From: Octadecabacter arcticus 238
GTDB lineage: Bacteria; Pseudomonadota; Alphaproteobacteria; Rhodobacterales; Rhodobacteraceae
Length of the DNA: 64,000 nucleotides
Assembly: GCF_000155735.2 (NCBI RefSeq)
Contig: NC_020908.1
Span: 3,787,001-3,851,000 of the forward strand
Reading direction: 5' to 3'
Position 1 is the first letter of the stretch; every line of letters begins with the position of its first letter. A program made the translations under genes and the position numbers. Of this stretch, positions 25,652-34,279 are shown in pieces. Under the pieces are notes generated by a model that searched no databases, was not told the DNA's origin, and saw only the letters and a program-made list of their open reading frames with translations.

Positions 25652-26983
25652 TTACGCTGAAGCGCTGCTCGGCTTACGACGGCGATTGCCGCCGCCACCA
25701 CCACCACCACCAGCGGGGCGACCGCCGCCAGCATTCGGGCGACCACCACCAGGCTTGCCGCCCGGACGTCCGCCGCCACCGCCACCTCCGCCAAAACGAC
25801 GGCCACCACCGCCGCCACCGCCACCGCGCTTGGGCTTGGCTTCTTCTTCGGATTTCTCCCATGGGCGACCACCGGCCACTGGGATGTCAGCCTTCATCGC
25901 CTTTTGGATGTCGCGCAATTCGCCCATTTCATCGGGCGCACAGAACGCAATTGCCATGCCATCCGCACCAGCGCGCGCCGTGCGGCCAATACGGTGGACA
26001 TAGTTTTCGGCCACGTTTGGCAGGTCGTAGTTATAAACGTGCTTCACCTCTGGAATATCCAGACCACGCGCCGCAACATCCGTCGCAACCAGGATTGTCA
26101 CCTTGCCCGCTTTGAAATCGGTAATCGCGCGATCGCGCTGACCTTGGGATTTATTGCCGTGGATAGACGCAGACAAAAAGCCCTTGCTCGCCAGCAGCTT
26201 GTGCAGCTTTTCAGACCCGTGCTTGGTGCGACCGAAGACAATCGCGCGTTCATCGCGGTGCTTGTCGATCAGTTCGAGCAACAAATCAGTCTTTGCCGCC
26301 TTGGCGACGAAGTGAACCGATTGTTCAATCCGCTCAACAGGTTTGCCGGGTGCATCGACCTGCACGCGCATCGGATTCTTAAGGAAAGCACCCGCGAGTT
26401 CGGCCATCAATTTCGGCATTGTCGCTGAAAACAGCATCGTCTGACGTTCTGGGGCCAGCAGCGGTGCAATCTGGCGCAGCGCATGGATGAACCCCATGTC
26501 GAGCATCTGGTCCGCTTCGTCGAGGACCAAGAACTTCGTATCGCCCAAACGCACAGCGCGGCGTTCCAGCAGGTCGATCAGACGACCCGGCGTGGCGACC
26601 AACAGGTCAACGCCGCGTTCCAGTTTACGGATTTGACCCGTAATACCTGCGCCACCGACGACCAGCATGGTCTTGAGGTGGGTGCCCTTCGTATAGGCCT
26701 CGAGGTTTTCTTGAATCTGTTTGGCAAGCTCACGCGTTGGCGCGAGGATCAAAGCGCGGGCAGTCTTACCCTCGGGCTTGCCTTGCTCTTTCAGCAGCAT
26801 ATCAATCATCGGCAGTCCGAACGCCGCAGTCTTACCGCTGCCCGTTTTGGCGAGGCCCATGACGTCGCGGCCATTCATTGCATGTGGGATTGCCTGTGCT
26901 TGGATCGGCGTCGGATCAACGATCCCTTGGCTTTTCAGTTCAGCAATCAGTCGGGGCGCGAGGCCCAGCATATCGAAATCCAT
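25652..26983 (-). CDS. DEAD-box RNA helicase (RhlE type) with glycine-rich tail
   Basis: The 443-residue helicase has the Q motif (TPIQAQAIPHAM), AKTGSGKTAAFGLP, PTRELAKQI, DEADQMLDMGF, SAT, the ARGLDIPEVKHV region and HRIGRTARAG. After about residue 375 the tail is low complexity, with long Gly stretches broken by Arg, Pro and Asn, which would bind RNA without sequence preference. These helicases aid ribosome assembly and growth in the cold. The start at 26983 (MDFDMLGLAP) fits the family; an ATG at 27064 would add a foreign leader. Confidence 0.93.
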   Translation of the reverse strand: MDFDMLGLAPRLIAELKSQGIVDPTPIQAQAIPHAMNGRDVMGLAKTGSGKTAAFGLPMIDMLLKEQGKPEGKTARALILAPTRELAKQIQENLEAYTKGTHLKTMLVVGGAGITGQIRKLERGVDLLVATPGRLIDLLERRAVRLGDTKFLVLDEADQMLDMGFIHALRQIAPLLAPERQTMLFSATMPKLMAELAGAFLKNPMRVQVDAPGKPVERIEQSVHFVAKAAKTDLLLELIDKHRDERAIVFGRTKHGSEKLHKLLASKGFLSASIHGNKSQGQRDRAITDFKAGKVTILVATDVAARGLDIPEVKHVYNYDLPNVAENYVHRIGRTARAGADGMAIAFCAPDEMGELRDIQKAMKADIPVAGGRPWEKSEEEAKPKRGGGGGGGGRRFGGGGGGGGRPGGKPGGGRPNAGGGRPAGGGGGGGGNRRRKPSSASA

Positions 26984-27346
26984 GTGTTTTCCTTGGATCG
27001 GGGCGGGCACAACTGCACCCGCAAAAAAGTCACGCCGCGGGCCCGAACGGCTGCGGCATCGCAAAAGGATAACGCCAAAGGCTACGGTGGGCCGAATGCC
27101 CCTGCCCGTTTATATAACGGAGCCCGCCGATTGGCGCGGCACCCCTGCGTGATGGAAGGAACCTTAGGTCGATGCACCTTTGCGCGTCTCATGCGCCTGC
27201 TCACGCGGCAGCTAGCATCGAACCTGTTGCGCAAATGGGCCTTTGCGCCACACAAGTCAATCCCTCTTTGCCTTGCGTCCTCTGCGACGTATAGTTACCC
27301 CAACGATCTGGACAACGATCCGGGTCAGCACATAGGGGCACAGGCA
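26984..27346. other. divergent promoter region between the helicase gene and mipZ
   Basis: This 363-base gap holds the 5' regions of both genes. The open frame on the plus strand continues through it in phase with mipZ, but the translation is not MipZ-like and no ribosome site supports it. I see no other feature. Confidence 0.5.
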
Positions 27347-28156
27347 GTGGCACATATTATCGTCGTGGGGAACGAAAAGGGCGGGGCGGGCAAGTCCACC
27401 GTGTCGATGCACGTGGCAACGGCACTGTCGCGCATGGGGCATAAGGTTGGCACGCTCGATCTGGACCTGCGCCAGAAGACGCTTGGCCGCTACATCGAAA
27501 ACCGCACCAAGTTTCTCGGTGAAAAGGGGTTGACCCTGCCGACACCCACCTATCACGAGCTGCCCGAAATCGATCCTTCGACGCTGAAAGAGGGTGAAAA
27601 CATTTTCGACCATCGCCTGTCGGTGGCCGTGGCGGGGCTTGAGCCTGACAATGATTTCATTCTGATCGATTGTCCGGGCAGCCACACCCGCCTATCACAG
27701 GTCGCCCATTCGCTGGCCGACACACTCATCACGCCACTTAACGACAGTTTTATCGACTTTGACCTGCTCGCGCATATCGCCAGTGATGGCGAAACGATCA
27801 CCGGACCCGCGGTTTATTCGCAGATGGTCTGGAGTGCGCGTCAGTTGCGTGCGCAAGCAGGGTTTGAACCCATCGACTGGGTCGTCGTGCGCAACCGCAT
27901 AGGTGCGCAGAACATGGTCAACAAGCAAAAGATGGAGGCCGCGATTACAAAGCTCTCCAAACGCATCGGGTTCCGCACGGCCCCCGGTTTCAACGAACGG
28001 GTGGTCTTTAGAGAACTGTTCCCGCGCGGCCTGACGCTGCTGGACCTGCGCGATATTGGCGTGAAGGGGCTTAACATTTCCAACATCGCTGCGCGCCAAG
28101 AATTGCGCGAATTGATCAAGTCGCTGAATTTGCCCGGTGTGACGGTAGATTTCTAA
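27347..28156 (+). CDS. mipZ: division-plane positioning ATPase MipZ
   Basis: The 269-residue ParA-like ATPase has the deviant Walker A motif GNEKGGAGKSTVSMH, the Walker B DFILIDCPG and the C-terminal region DLRDIGVKGLNISN that marks MipZ. In alphaproteobacteria MipZ binds ParB near the chromosome poles and blocks FtsZ polymerisation, so the septum forms at mid-cell. The GTG at 27347 is the chosen start (AHIIVVGNEKGG), with AGGGG ten bases ahead; no ATG fits. It is convergent with an unknown membrane protein only eight bases away. Confidence 0.93.
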   Translation: MAHIIVVGNEKGGAGKSTVSMHVATALSRMGHKVGTLDLDLRQKTLGRYIENRTKFLGEKGLTLPTPTYHELPEIDPSTLKEGENIFDHRLSVAVAGLEPDNDFILIDCPGSHTRLSQVAHSLADTLITPLNDSFIDFDLLAHIASDGETITGPAVYSQMVWSARQLRAQAGFEPIDWVVVRNRIGAQNMVNKQKMEAAITKLSKRIGFRTAPGFNERVVFRELFPRGLTLLDLRDIGVKGLNISNIAARQELRELIKSLNLPGVTVDF

Positions 28157-28164
28157 AGTGGTTC

Positions 28165-29481
28165 TTAGCTGAGACCCATGCCGCCGATGCGGGTTCTTGG
28201 CAGCAGCGAACGACGCACCATCAAATACATCGGGACCATGATCGACACGGCGAAAATGCTGCCGCCGATCATAAGAAGTGTCATCAGCGCGTCTGTGTCG
28301 CCCGACAGCGCCAGCAGCCATTTCGCCACGACCCATTCCGCAACAAAACTGACGTCAATGTCTGTCCAGTGGCGGTCGGGGTCGGCATCGGGGATGATTG
28401 CGGCGGCCACCCCTTCGGCGAGCAGTTCTTCAAAACTTTGGACGGCAACAGTTTCGACAGGCGTGGATTTCGCGATCAGATCGGAGACTGTCGAGACCAA
28501 CCCAAGAACGAACATCCCGCCCACAAGACCAATCAGAACCTTACGCACACCGAACCATCGGCGCGGTTCGCGCAACCCAGAACTATCGTGGGTCGGATCA
28601 AGCACATCTGGCTCAATGTCGGCGGGCTCAATTGGTGCGAGTTCAAAATCTTGGCTCAGTTCGGTGGCGCTGTCATCCAAGAACCCGCTGCGTTGTTTCC
28701 ACAGTGGCATTGCCTTGGTGACAGGCATTTCGACAGGAATCGGGGGTACGTCCGCGATCTCAGGCGCCTCAGGAACCTCATCCGGCTTGTTGGTGAACAC
28801 CAACTTCGCCAAGGCCAACAAACCAATCACACCAGCGATCTTGGACAGCAGCCCGAATATCGTCAACTCACCAGCCGCAGCCGGGGCAAGCGCCACGTCG
28901 CGGCCTTCCATATATGGCCAGACAATCACCGCGTTTGCGGGCATGATCAGACCTGCATCCGCAAAGAACTCGGCGGTCAATTCGTCCCACTGGCCCATGC
29001 CGCCCAATTCACCATTGTAGTTGATCATCGAGCCGACACCGCCGAACCCGATCATGCCTGTCATCAGCAAGGCTGGCGTGATGTCGTCGAACGCGTCGGT
29101 CGCGGACGGGAAATAAGCGATGCCGACAATGTCTGTCTCAGTGCTTGATCCTGTCGCGACGAGGGGCAGCATAAACACGTGATCATCACCCGCATTTTTG
29201 TGCAGCGTTAGACGCTGGGCCAATTCCCTAACCGGCTGCGCCTGCACAACAACCTCGCGCAATTGGGTCATGTCGCGGTCTCGATTAAATTGTTCAATCG
29301 CAACGGACGCCGGCGGGCCAGCCGCAAGGGCAGCCACTTTCAAACCGTCGCGGTCGTTCTGAGCGACCTGTAAATAATATCCGAGCGCCAAAATCGCCAC
29401 AGAAATCGCGCCAAGTCCCAGTGGACCAAGCCGCACGAACCGATACACCGTTTTAGGCCACGCCATTCTGACAGTACTCAC
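28165..29481 (-). CDS. membrane protein of unknown function
   Basis: I recognise no family. The 438-residue protein has an N-terminal membrane helix (about 18-38), a periplasm-like domain of about 160 residues, a second helix (about 205-225, IFGLLSKIAGVIGLLALAKL), an acidic linker rich in Pro and Glu, a third helix (about 320-340, VLIGLVGGMFVLGLVSTVSD), another soluble part and a C-terminal helix ending in RRSLLPRTRIGGMGLS. It is convergent with mipZ. Nothing in the context gives a role. Confidence 0.7.
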   Translation of the reverse strand: MSTVRMAWPKTVYRFVRLGPLGLGAISVAILALGYYLQVAQNDRDGLKVAALAAGPPASVAIEQFNRDRDMTQLREVVVQAQPVRELAQRLTLHKNAGDDHVFMLPLVATGSSTETDIVGIAYFPSATDAFDDITPALLMTGMIGFGGVGSMINYNGELGGMGQWDELTAEFFADAGLIMPANAVIVWPYMEGRDVALAPAAAGELTIFGLLSKIAGVIGLLALAKLVFTNKPDEVPEAPEIADVPPIPVEMPVTKAMPLWKQRSGFLDDSATELSQDFELAPIEPADIEPDVLDPTHDSSGLREPRRWFGVRKVLIGLVGGMFVLGLVSTVSDLIAKSTPVETVAVQSFEELLAEGVAAAIIPDADPDRHWTDIDVSFVAEWVVAKWLLALSGDTDALMTLLMIGGSIFAVSIMVPMYLMVRRSLLPRTRIGGMGLS

Positions 29482-29663
29482 ATAACGTTAGAGCGCTTTT
29501 TGCATCGGGTTTCTGGCAGAATTCGGGCGGGCCTTGGTCCATTTTTGGGGCGAGTGGCCCCAGTCGGGGCGCAACTTTTAGGTGATTTCACACTCATTTC
29601 CCAAGCGACTTGCATCGGATCTGCGGCATGCGCGCCTCACTCTTCGCCGCGGCTGCATCCATT

Positions 29664-29696
29664 TTGGCCCTAAAGCCACAAACTGACTGGCCCTAT
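29664..29696 (+). promoter_or_regulatory. paired direct repeats upstream of tpa, probable TauR boxes
   Basis: TTGGCCCTAA (29664) and CTGGCCCTAT (29687) are direct repeats with starts 23 bases apart. The same arrangement lies upstream of xsc. From memory, TauR of Rhodobacter capsulatus binds direct repeats of the form CTGGACYTAA, so these are likely its operators. Confidence 0.65.
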
Positions 29697-29771
29697 CTGC
29701 GGCAAAGTGAAAGCGTGATACTATGACATCGCGCCCTTGTGGCGTCCCTGAGTCCATGCGGAGGTTTCACT

Positions 29772-31160
29772 ATGGATACCATGACAGCAAACGACCTGAG
29801 CCATGTAGTTGACGCCGACCGCGCCCACGTCTGGCACCACCTTGTGCAACACAAACAGTTTGAAACCGGTGAGCCGCGTATCATTGTAGAGGGAAAAGGC
29901 ATGCGCGTCTGGGACCAGCATGGCAAAGAACACATTGATGCCGTCGCGGGTGGTGTCTGGACAGTCAACGTCGGCTATGGCCGCGAAAGCATTGCAAACG
30001 CAGTGCGCGATCAAATCCTGAAGATGAACTTCTTTGGCGGCACCGTCGGGTCAATCCCCGGCGCGCTGTTTGCCGAAAAGCTGATCTCGAAGATGCCGGG
30101 CATGACCCGCGTTTACTACGCAAATTCAGGTTCTGAGGCCAATGAGAAGGGTTTCAAGATTGTCCGCCAAATTGCCCACAAACGGTACGGCGGCAAAAAG
30201 CATAAGATCCTGTATCGTGAACGCGACTACCACGGATCAACCCTTGCGACGATGTCGGCGGGCGGTCAGGACGAACGCAACGCGCAATACGGCCCGTTTG
30301 CACCGGGGTTCATCCGCGTTCCCCATTGCATGGAATACCGCAAGCACGAACAGGACGGCGCACCCGATGAGGGATATGGCGTCTGGGCCGCCAACCAAAT
30401 CGAAGAGGTGATCCTGCGCGAAGGTGCGGATACGGTCGGCGCGCTTTGCCTTGAACCTGTCACAGCTGGCGGCGGCGTCATCACGCCCCCTGAAGGCTAT
30501 TGGGACCGCGTTCAGGAAATCTGCAAAAAGTACGATATCCTGCTGCACATCGACGAAGTCGTCTGCGGCGTTGGGCGCACAGGTGTCTGGTTTGGCTACC
30601 AGAACTACGACATCAAGCCTGACATTGTGACGATGGCCAAAGGCGTGGCATCCGGTTACGCGGCGATTTCGTGCTGCGTCACGACCGAAGCCGTGTTCGA
30701 TCTGTTCAAAGACGACAGCAGTGACCCGATGAACTATTTCCGCGATATTTCGACCTTTGGCGGCTGCACCGCAGGTCCGGCAGCAGCACTCGAAAATATG
30801 CGCATCATCGAAGACGAAGACCTGATGGCCAACACGCTTGTCATGGGGGACCGCATGGTCGCCAACTTGCAGGCCTTGGCTGAAAAGTTCCCCGCCATCG
30901 GGGATGTACGCGGCAAGGGTCTGTTTATTGGCGCAGAACTGGTGACAGATCGCGACACCAAAGACCCGATGGACGAAAAACGCGTCGGCGCGGTCGTTGC
31001 CGATTGCATGCAGCAAGGCGTTATCATCGGAGCCACAAACCGATCCATCCCGGGCAAGAACAACACGCTGTGTTTCTCACCTGCGTTGATTGCGACGGCG
31101 GATGATATCGACGAAATCACTGATGCGGTGGACGCTGCGTTGGGGCGTGTTTTCGGCTAG
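29772..31160 (+). CDS. tpa: taurine-pyruvate aminotransferase
   Basis: Tpa moves the amino group of taurine to pyruvate, giving sulfoacetaldehyde and alanine. The 462-residue class-III PLP aminotransferase shows NSGSEANEKGFKIVRQ, HIDEVVCGVGRTGVWFG and the PLP lysine in VTMAKGVASGYAAISC. The N-terminus ANDLSHVVDADRAHVWHHL is the form I associate with roseobacter Tpa. The start at 29772 follows GGAGG by seven bases. The xsc-tauR block lies 5-8 kb downstream on the same strand, separated by the interrupted protease gene, and carries the same promoter boxes. Confidence 0.92.
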   Translation: MDTMTANDLSHVVDADRAHVWHHLVQHKQFETGEPRIIVEGKGMRVWDQHGKEHIDAVAGGVWTVNVGYGRESIANAVRDQILKMNFFGGTVGSIPGALFAEKLISKMPGMTRVYYANSGSEANEKGFKIVRQIAHKRYGGKKHKILYRERDYHGSTLATMSAGGQDERNAQYGPFAPGFIRVPHCMEYRKHEQDGAPDEGYGVWAANQIEEVILREGADTVGALCLEPVTAGGGVITPPEGYWDRVQEICKKYDILLHIDEVVCGVGRTGVWFGYQNYDIKPDIVTMAKGVASGYAAISCCVTTEAVFDLFKDDSSDPMNYFRDISTFGGCTAGPAAALENMRIIEDEDLMANTLVMGDRMVANLQALAEKFPAIGDVRGKGLFIGAELVTDRDTKDPMDEKRVGAVVADCMQQGVIIGATNRSIPGKNNTLCFSPALIATADDIDEITDAVDAALGRVFG

Positions 31161-31180
31161 GCGGTCGCAACAATTGAACG

Positions 31181-31217
31181 GGGTTCAGGATCAGTGATGG
31201 ACCTGAACCCTTGTTTT
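31181..31217 (+). terminator. terminator of tpa
   Basis: GGGTTCAGG and CCTGAACCC form a nine-base-pair stem around 12 bases and are followed by TTGTTTTG. Confidence 0.7.
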
Positions 31218-31260
31218 GCGTCAGGCTGGGGCAACCATTTCAAGATCAAAGGTTTTTAGT

Positions 31261-31814
31261 ATGCTCCGGTCCCTCCTTGTTGCACTGACTTTCATCATTG
31301 CCCTCCCCGTCGCAACGCCAGCTTGGGCGCAAGACAACTGCGAGTATGCCGGCGATAACGAATGTGACGAGGCCCAGTACGGTGGCCAAGGATATTGTGA
31401 CGCGGGCACCGACACCGCCGACTGTTCATTGCTCAGCCAAGGAATACGCGACGACAGTTGCGTCTTTGCCAACGACAAAGAATGTGACGAATTCCGCTAC
31501 AATGGCACTGGGTCATGTCAGGACGGTTTAGACACCAGTGATTGCGCCGCTGAGCAGATCACCCGCGAAAGCGACTTTTTGGATCGCGCACGCGGCCTGC
31601 TTCTGGCAGAAAACACGATCCTGAATTTGGGCAACAACACCTGCCGCTGGAATAATGACGGCGAATGTGACGACGTGACCTTTGGCGGCACAGTCTTTTG
31701 CGACGTCGGCACGGACGCCACCGATTGCCGCGCCATGGCTTTGGGCGGCGAAGACAGCTGTCGTTGGGCCAATGACAACGAATGTGACGAACCCGGCATC
31801 GGCACCGACAATTG
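31261..31814 (+). pseudogene. secreted trypsin-like protease, N-terminal fragment (interrupted by ISL3)
   Basis: The fragment begins with a signal peptide (MLRSLLVALTFIIALPVATP, then AWAQ). Four cysteine-rich modules of about 30 residues follow, each of the form C-x5-D-x-E-C-D-x7-G-x2-C-x2-GTD-x2-DC; the fourth is cut after GTDN. Joining the sequence at 31814 to 35584, which removes ISL3 and one copy of the duplication GACAATTG, restores the frame and the missing cysteine. The whole ancestral protein would have 473 residues. The original reading frame now runs into the ISL3 end and stops within about 10 codons. Confidence 0.88.
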
Positions 31815-31863
31815 GGCTCTTCTCCGCTTTGTTGAGTTATTCTAGGATTTCAAATAGAACATA

Positions 31864-33055
31864 TACTTCTGCGCCTGAATTGACCTGACGATTTTGGGCC
31901 TGCGATTCACTTCGTCGCATGGCCAAAGGCGGTTCAGTCTGTATTTTGAGTTTATGAGCAAGCAATACAAAACAGTCTCCTTATCCGACGAGCAGCGCAT
32001 AGCACTTGAAGCGCTTTGCCGCCGCCGCAAAGTTGACGCCCTTGTTTGGAAACGGGCGCGCGCGTTTCTTCTTTTGGACGCAGGAGAAGACGCCGGAACG
32101 GTTTGCCGGATTTTGGATATTGGCCCGACAGTTTTGACGGAGTGGCGATTTGCCTTTGCCGGTGCGGGACTATCGTTTTTCGGTCTGAAGGACTACAGCC
32201 AGCGTCAGGGTCATTTGTCCGTCGTGCAAGAGCAGGCGGTGAGAGCCCATTTCACCGCGCAGCCTGCCCGCAATGCCGATGAGGTCTGTGCCTATGTTCT
32301 AGCCGAGTGCGACCAAAACTACAGCACGTCGGGAGCCGCCAAGCTGATGCGCCGCCTGGGGTTCGCGTATAAGAAACCACAATTGCTGCCTGCACAGGCC
32401 GATGAAGCCAAGCAGGCTGCGTTTATTGCCAAATATGAGGCCCTGATGAACGGGTTGGCCGCAGATGAGATGGTTGTCTTTTCGGACGCTGTCCACCCCG
32501 AACACCAGAGCCGCCCCGCCCATGGTTGGTTCCCCAAGGGACAAAAGACGGCCCTGAAGGCGACATCAGGGCGCAAGCGGCTCAACATTCAGGGCGCGCT
32601 TGACCTTGAGACTTTCCAGTTCACCTTTGTGGAAGGCGAGAAGATCAATGCCCAGACAACCCGACAGATGCTGGAAAAGTTGGAACGCAACAACCAAACC
32701 AAGACGGCCATCCACGTCTTTGTCGACAATGCCCGCTATCATCATGCCAAGATACTACAGCCATGGCTGGACAGCCCAGAACGTCGGGTGAAGTTGCATT
32801 TCTTGCCAGCATATGCCCCGCACCTCAACCCGATCGAGCGTCTTTGGGGTGTTATGCACAAATGGGTCACCCACAATCGGCACTATGCAACGTTCAACCA
32901 ATTCACAGAGGCCATTTTCGACTTCTTCCGCAAGACCCTGCCAGAAAAATAGCCAGAGTTCCGCGACACCGTCACCGACAACTTCCGCGTCATATCGCTC
33001 AAGGAAAACAAAGTGATTTGAGGGGAAAACCTCAGGTCAATTCAGGCGCGGGAGT
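31864..33055 (+). mobile_element. IS630-family element, copy 2
   Basis: 1192 bases with ends TACTTCTGCGCCTGAATTGA and the near complement (..GGCGCGGGAGTA), bounded by TA. It sits at the same TA of ISL3 as copy 1 but in the opposite orientation. Confidence 0.93.
31954..32952 (+). CDS. IS630-family transposase, copy 2 (C-terminal tail cut by a stop codon)
   Basis: The 332-residue protein is almost identical to copy 1 (one visible change, Ala for Val in VVQEQAVRAHF) and has the same DDE residues (VFSDAVHPEH, FVDNARYHH, NPIERLWG). It has the same TAG after LPEK; the frame would run 22 more residues, PEFRDTVTDNFRVISLKENK and VI, before TGA. Unlike copy 1, this downstream tail is not interrupted. 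The start at 31954 is chosen over 31894, which lies in the terminal region. Confidence 0.93.
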   Translation: MSKQYKTVSLSDEQRIALEALCRRRKVDALVWKRARAFLLLDAGEDAGTVCRILDIGPTVLTEWRFAFAGAGLSFFGLKDYSQRQGHLSVVQEQAVRAHFTAQPARNADEVCAYVLAECDQNYSTSGAAKLMRRLGFAYKKPQLLPAQADEAKQAAFIAKYEALMNGLAADEMVVFSDAVHPEHQSRPAHGWFPKGQKTALKATSGRKRLNIQGALDLETFQFTFVEGEKINAQTTRQMLEKLERNNQTKTAIHVFVDNARYHHAKILQPWLDSPERRVKLHFLPAYAPHLNPIERLWGVMHKWVTHNRHYATFNQFTEAIFDFFRKTLPEK

Positions 33056-34269
33056 ATAGATTGATTATCTGGGATGGATGATTGTCTAATTTTGAGTTTG
33101 AAGTATTCGGTATCCCTGATGCCCCTGGCTCGTTTGCGGATCATTCCTATACTGACATTACCAGCCTCTATCCTGGCGCTTGTCAGCTTGTGTTTCGCGT
33201 AGTTGCATATGCCCACACAATGTTTTCTTAGGGATTTTGCGAACTTTTTCAGATAGAGCATGTGTGACTGATCTGCGATCAGGCACCAATTTTCCAGTTG
33301 CTCTGACATCCCCTCAAATGATGGGGCGCTCCACAGAGCCTGAAGCTGTTCTTTTAAGACGTAAAGCGTATTCAGGTTGCTATTGCTCTCCAGCAACGTT
33401 TGCAGCTTGTTACTTTGTTTTTCATTCAACTTATCCGCATTTTTGAGCAACAGATAATGCGTGCCCTTCATCAACTCTTTACCACTTTGATCGGCCTTCC
33501 TGAACTCAAGGCGACGCTGATTATGGATAGCCTTGCTGTAGTTTTTCATGACGTGGAAACGGTCAAATACGATGTCGGCCATCGGCAAGGACTCCCTGAC
33601 AGCCTTTTGGTAGGCAGGCCCCATATCCATCGACACGGCCTTTATTTTATGGGCTGTATCTGGCCGCAGCTGTTTCAAAAACCTTGAAAAAACTTCGGCA
33701 GTTCGACCGGCTTCCACCCAGATCAGATGCCCTCCGACCATATCGTAGACCACCGTCATATAGTCATGACCTTTCGCCCGGGCCACTTCATCGACACCAA
33801 TGTATTCCAAGCCAGCAAGCTGTGCGGGATCAAGCGCAGGAAGCGTTTCCATCAGGTATGCCTTGTCGATATTCTTTACCGTCTCCCATCGTATACCTAA
33901 ATGCCTGGAGACAGCCAGAATGGATAAATGACGGCACAATCCACTGATAAGATGGCAAAATCGATGGGTGAAACGGCACCCTTTATCAACAAAAGGACAC
34001 GCCTCAATGCGGCGCTCACCCTTGCTAATAAAAACCTGCGCTAGCTCAATCTCAATCACACAAGGATACCCAAAAAACGGGATGTCGTTTACTTGTCGGC
34101 GAATATGTTGGTTGATGCTACCCTTCTTGCCGGTTGCAGGGTCTATAGCGCTCCTGCGGGCATCCCGACTGCACTGAACAATAACCTTCGCACCGTCTTC
34201 AGCCAGCTCAATTTCATTTACACGTTGCCCCTTCAGGCGTAAAAGATGTTGCGAGATGTCGATGGTCAT
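33037..34269 (-). CDS. ISL3-family transposase, copy 2 (last codons replaced by IS630 sequence)
   Basis: The 410-residue transposase starts MTIDISQHLLRLKGQRVNEI. A short zinc/helix-turn-helix N-terminal part precedes the core with Asp in GLEYIGVDEVARAKGHDY, Asp in IKAVSMDMGPAY and a late Glu in the C-terminal helices. IS630 inserted after IPDNQS, so the natural end (FYLKS, readable across the junction) is swapped for ILPRLN. IS1595 inserted 11 bases upstream of the ATG, removing the native 5' signals. The coding core is intact, but expression is doubtful. Confidence 0.9.
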   Translation of the reverse strand: MTIDISQHLLRLKGQRVNEIELAEDGAKVIVQCSRDARRSAIDPATGKKGSINQHIRRQVNDIPFFGYPCVIEIELAQVFISKGERRIEACPFVDKGCRFTHRFCHLISGLCRHLSILAVSRHLGIRWETVKNIDKAYLMETLPALDPAQLAGLEYIGVDEVARAKGHDYMTVVYDMVGGHLIWVEAGRTAEVFSRFLKQLRPDTAHKIKAVSMDMGPAYQKAVRESLPMADIVFDRFHVMKNYSKAIHNQRRLEFRKADQSGKELMKGTHYLLLKNADKLNEKQSNKLQTLLESNSNLNTLYVLKEQLQALWSAPSFEGMSEQLENWCLIADQSHMLYLKKFAKSLRKHCVGICNYAKHKLTSARIEAGNVSIGMIRKRARGIRDTEYFKLKIRQSSIPDNQSILPRLN

Positions 34270-34279
34270 ATACCTGCCC

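Noticed and set aside
25680..25860. CRISPR-like or tandem DNA repeat
   Set aside because: The repetitive DNA is the coding sequence of the glycine-rich tail of the helicase; there are no repeat-spacer units. No CRISPR array was seen in the window.
26483..27346. A long N-terminal extension of MipZ reaching back over the helicase gene
   Set aside because: The extension is antisense to the RhlE gene and not MipZ-like. The GTG at 27347 begins exactly at the family start.
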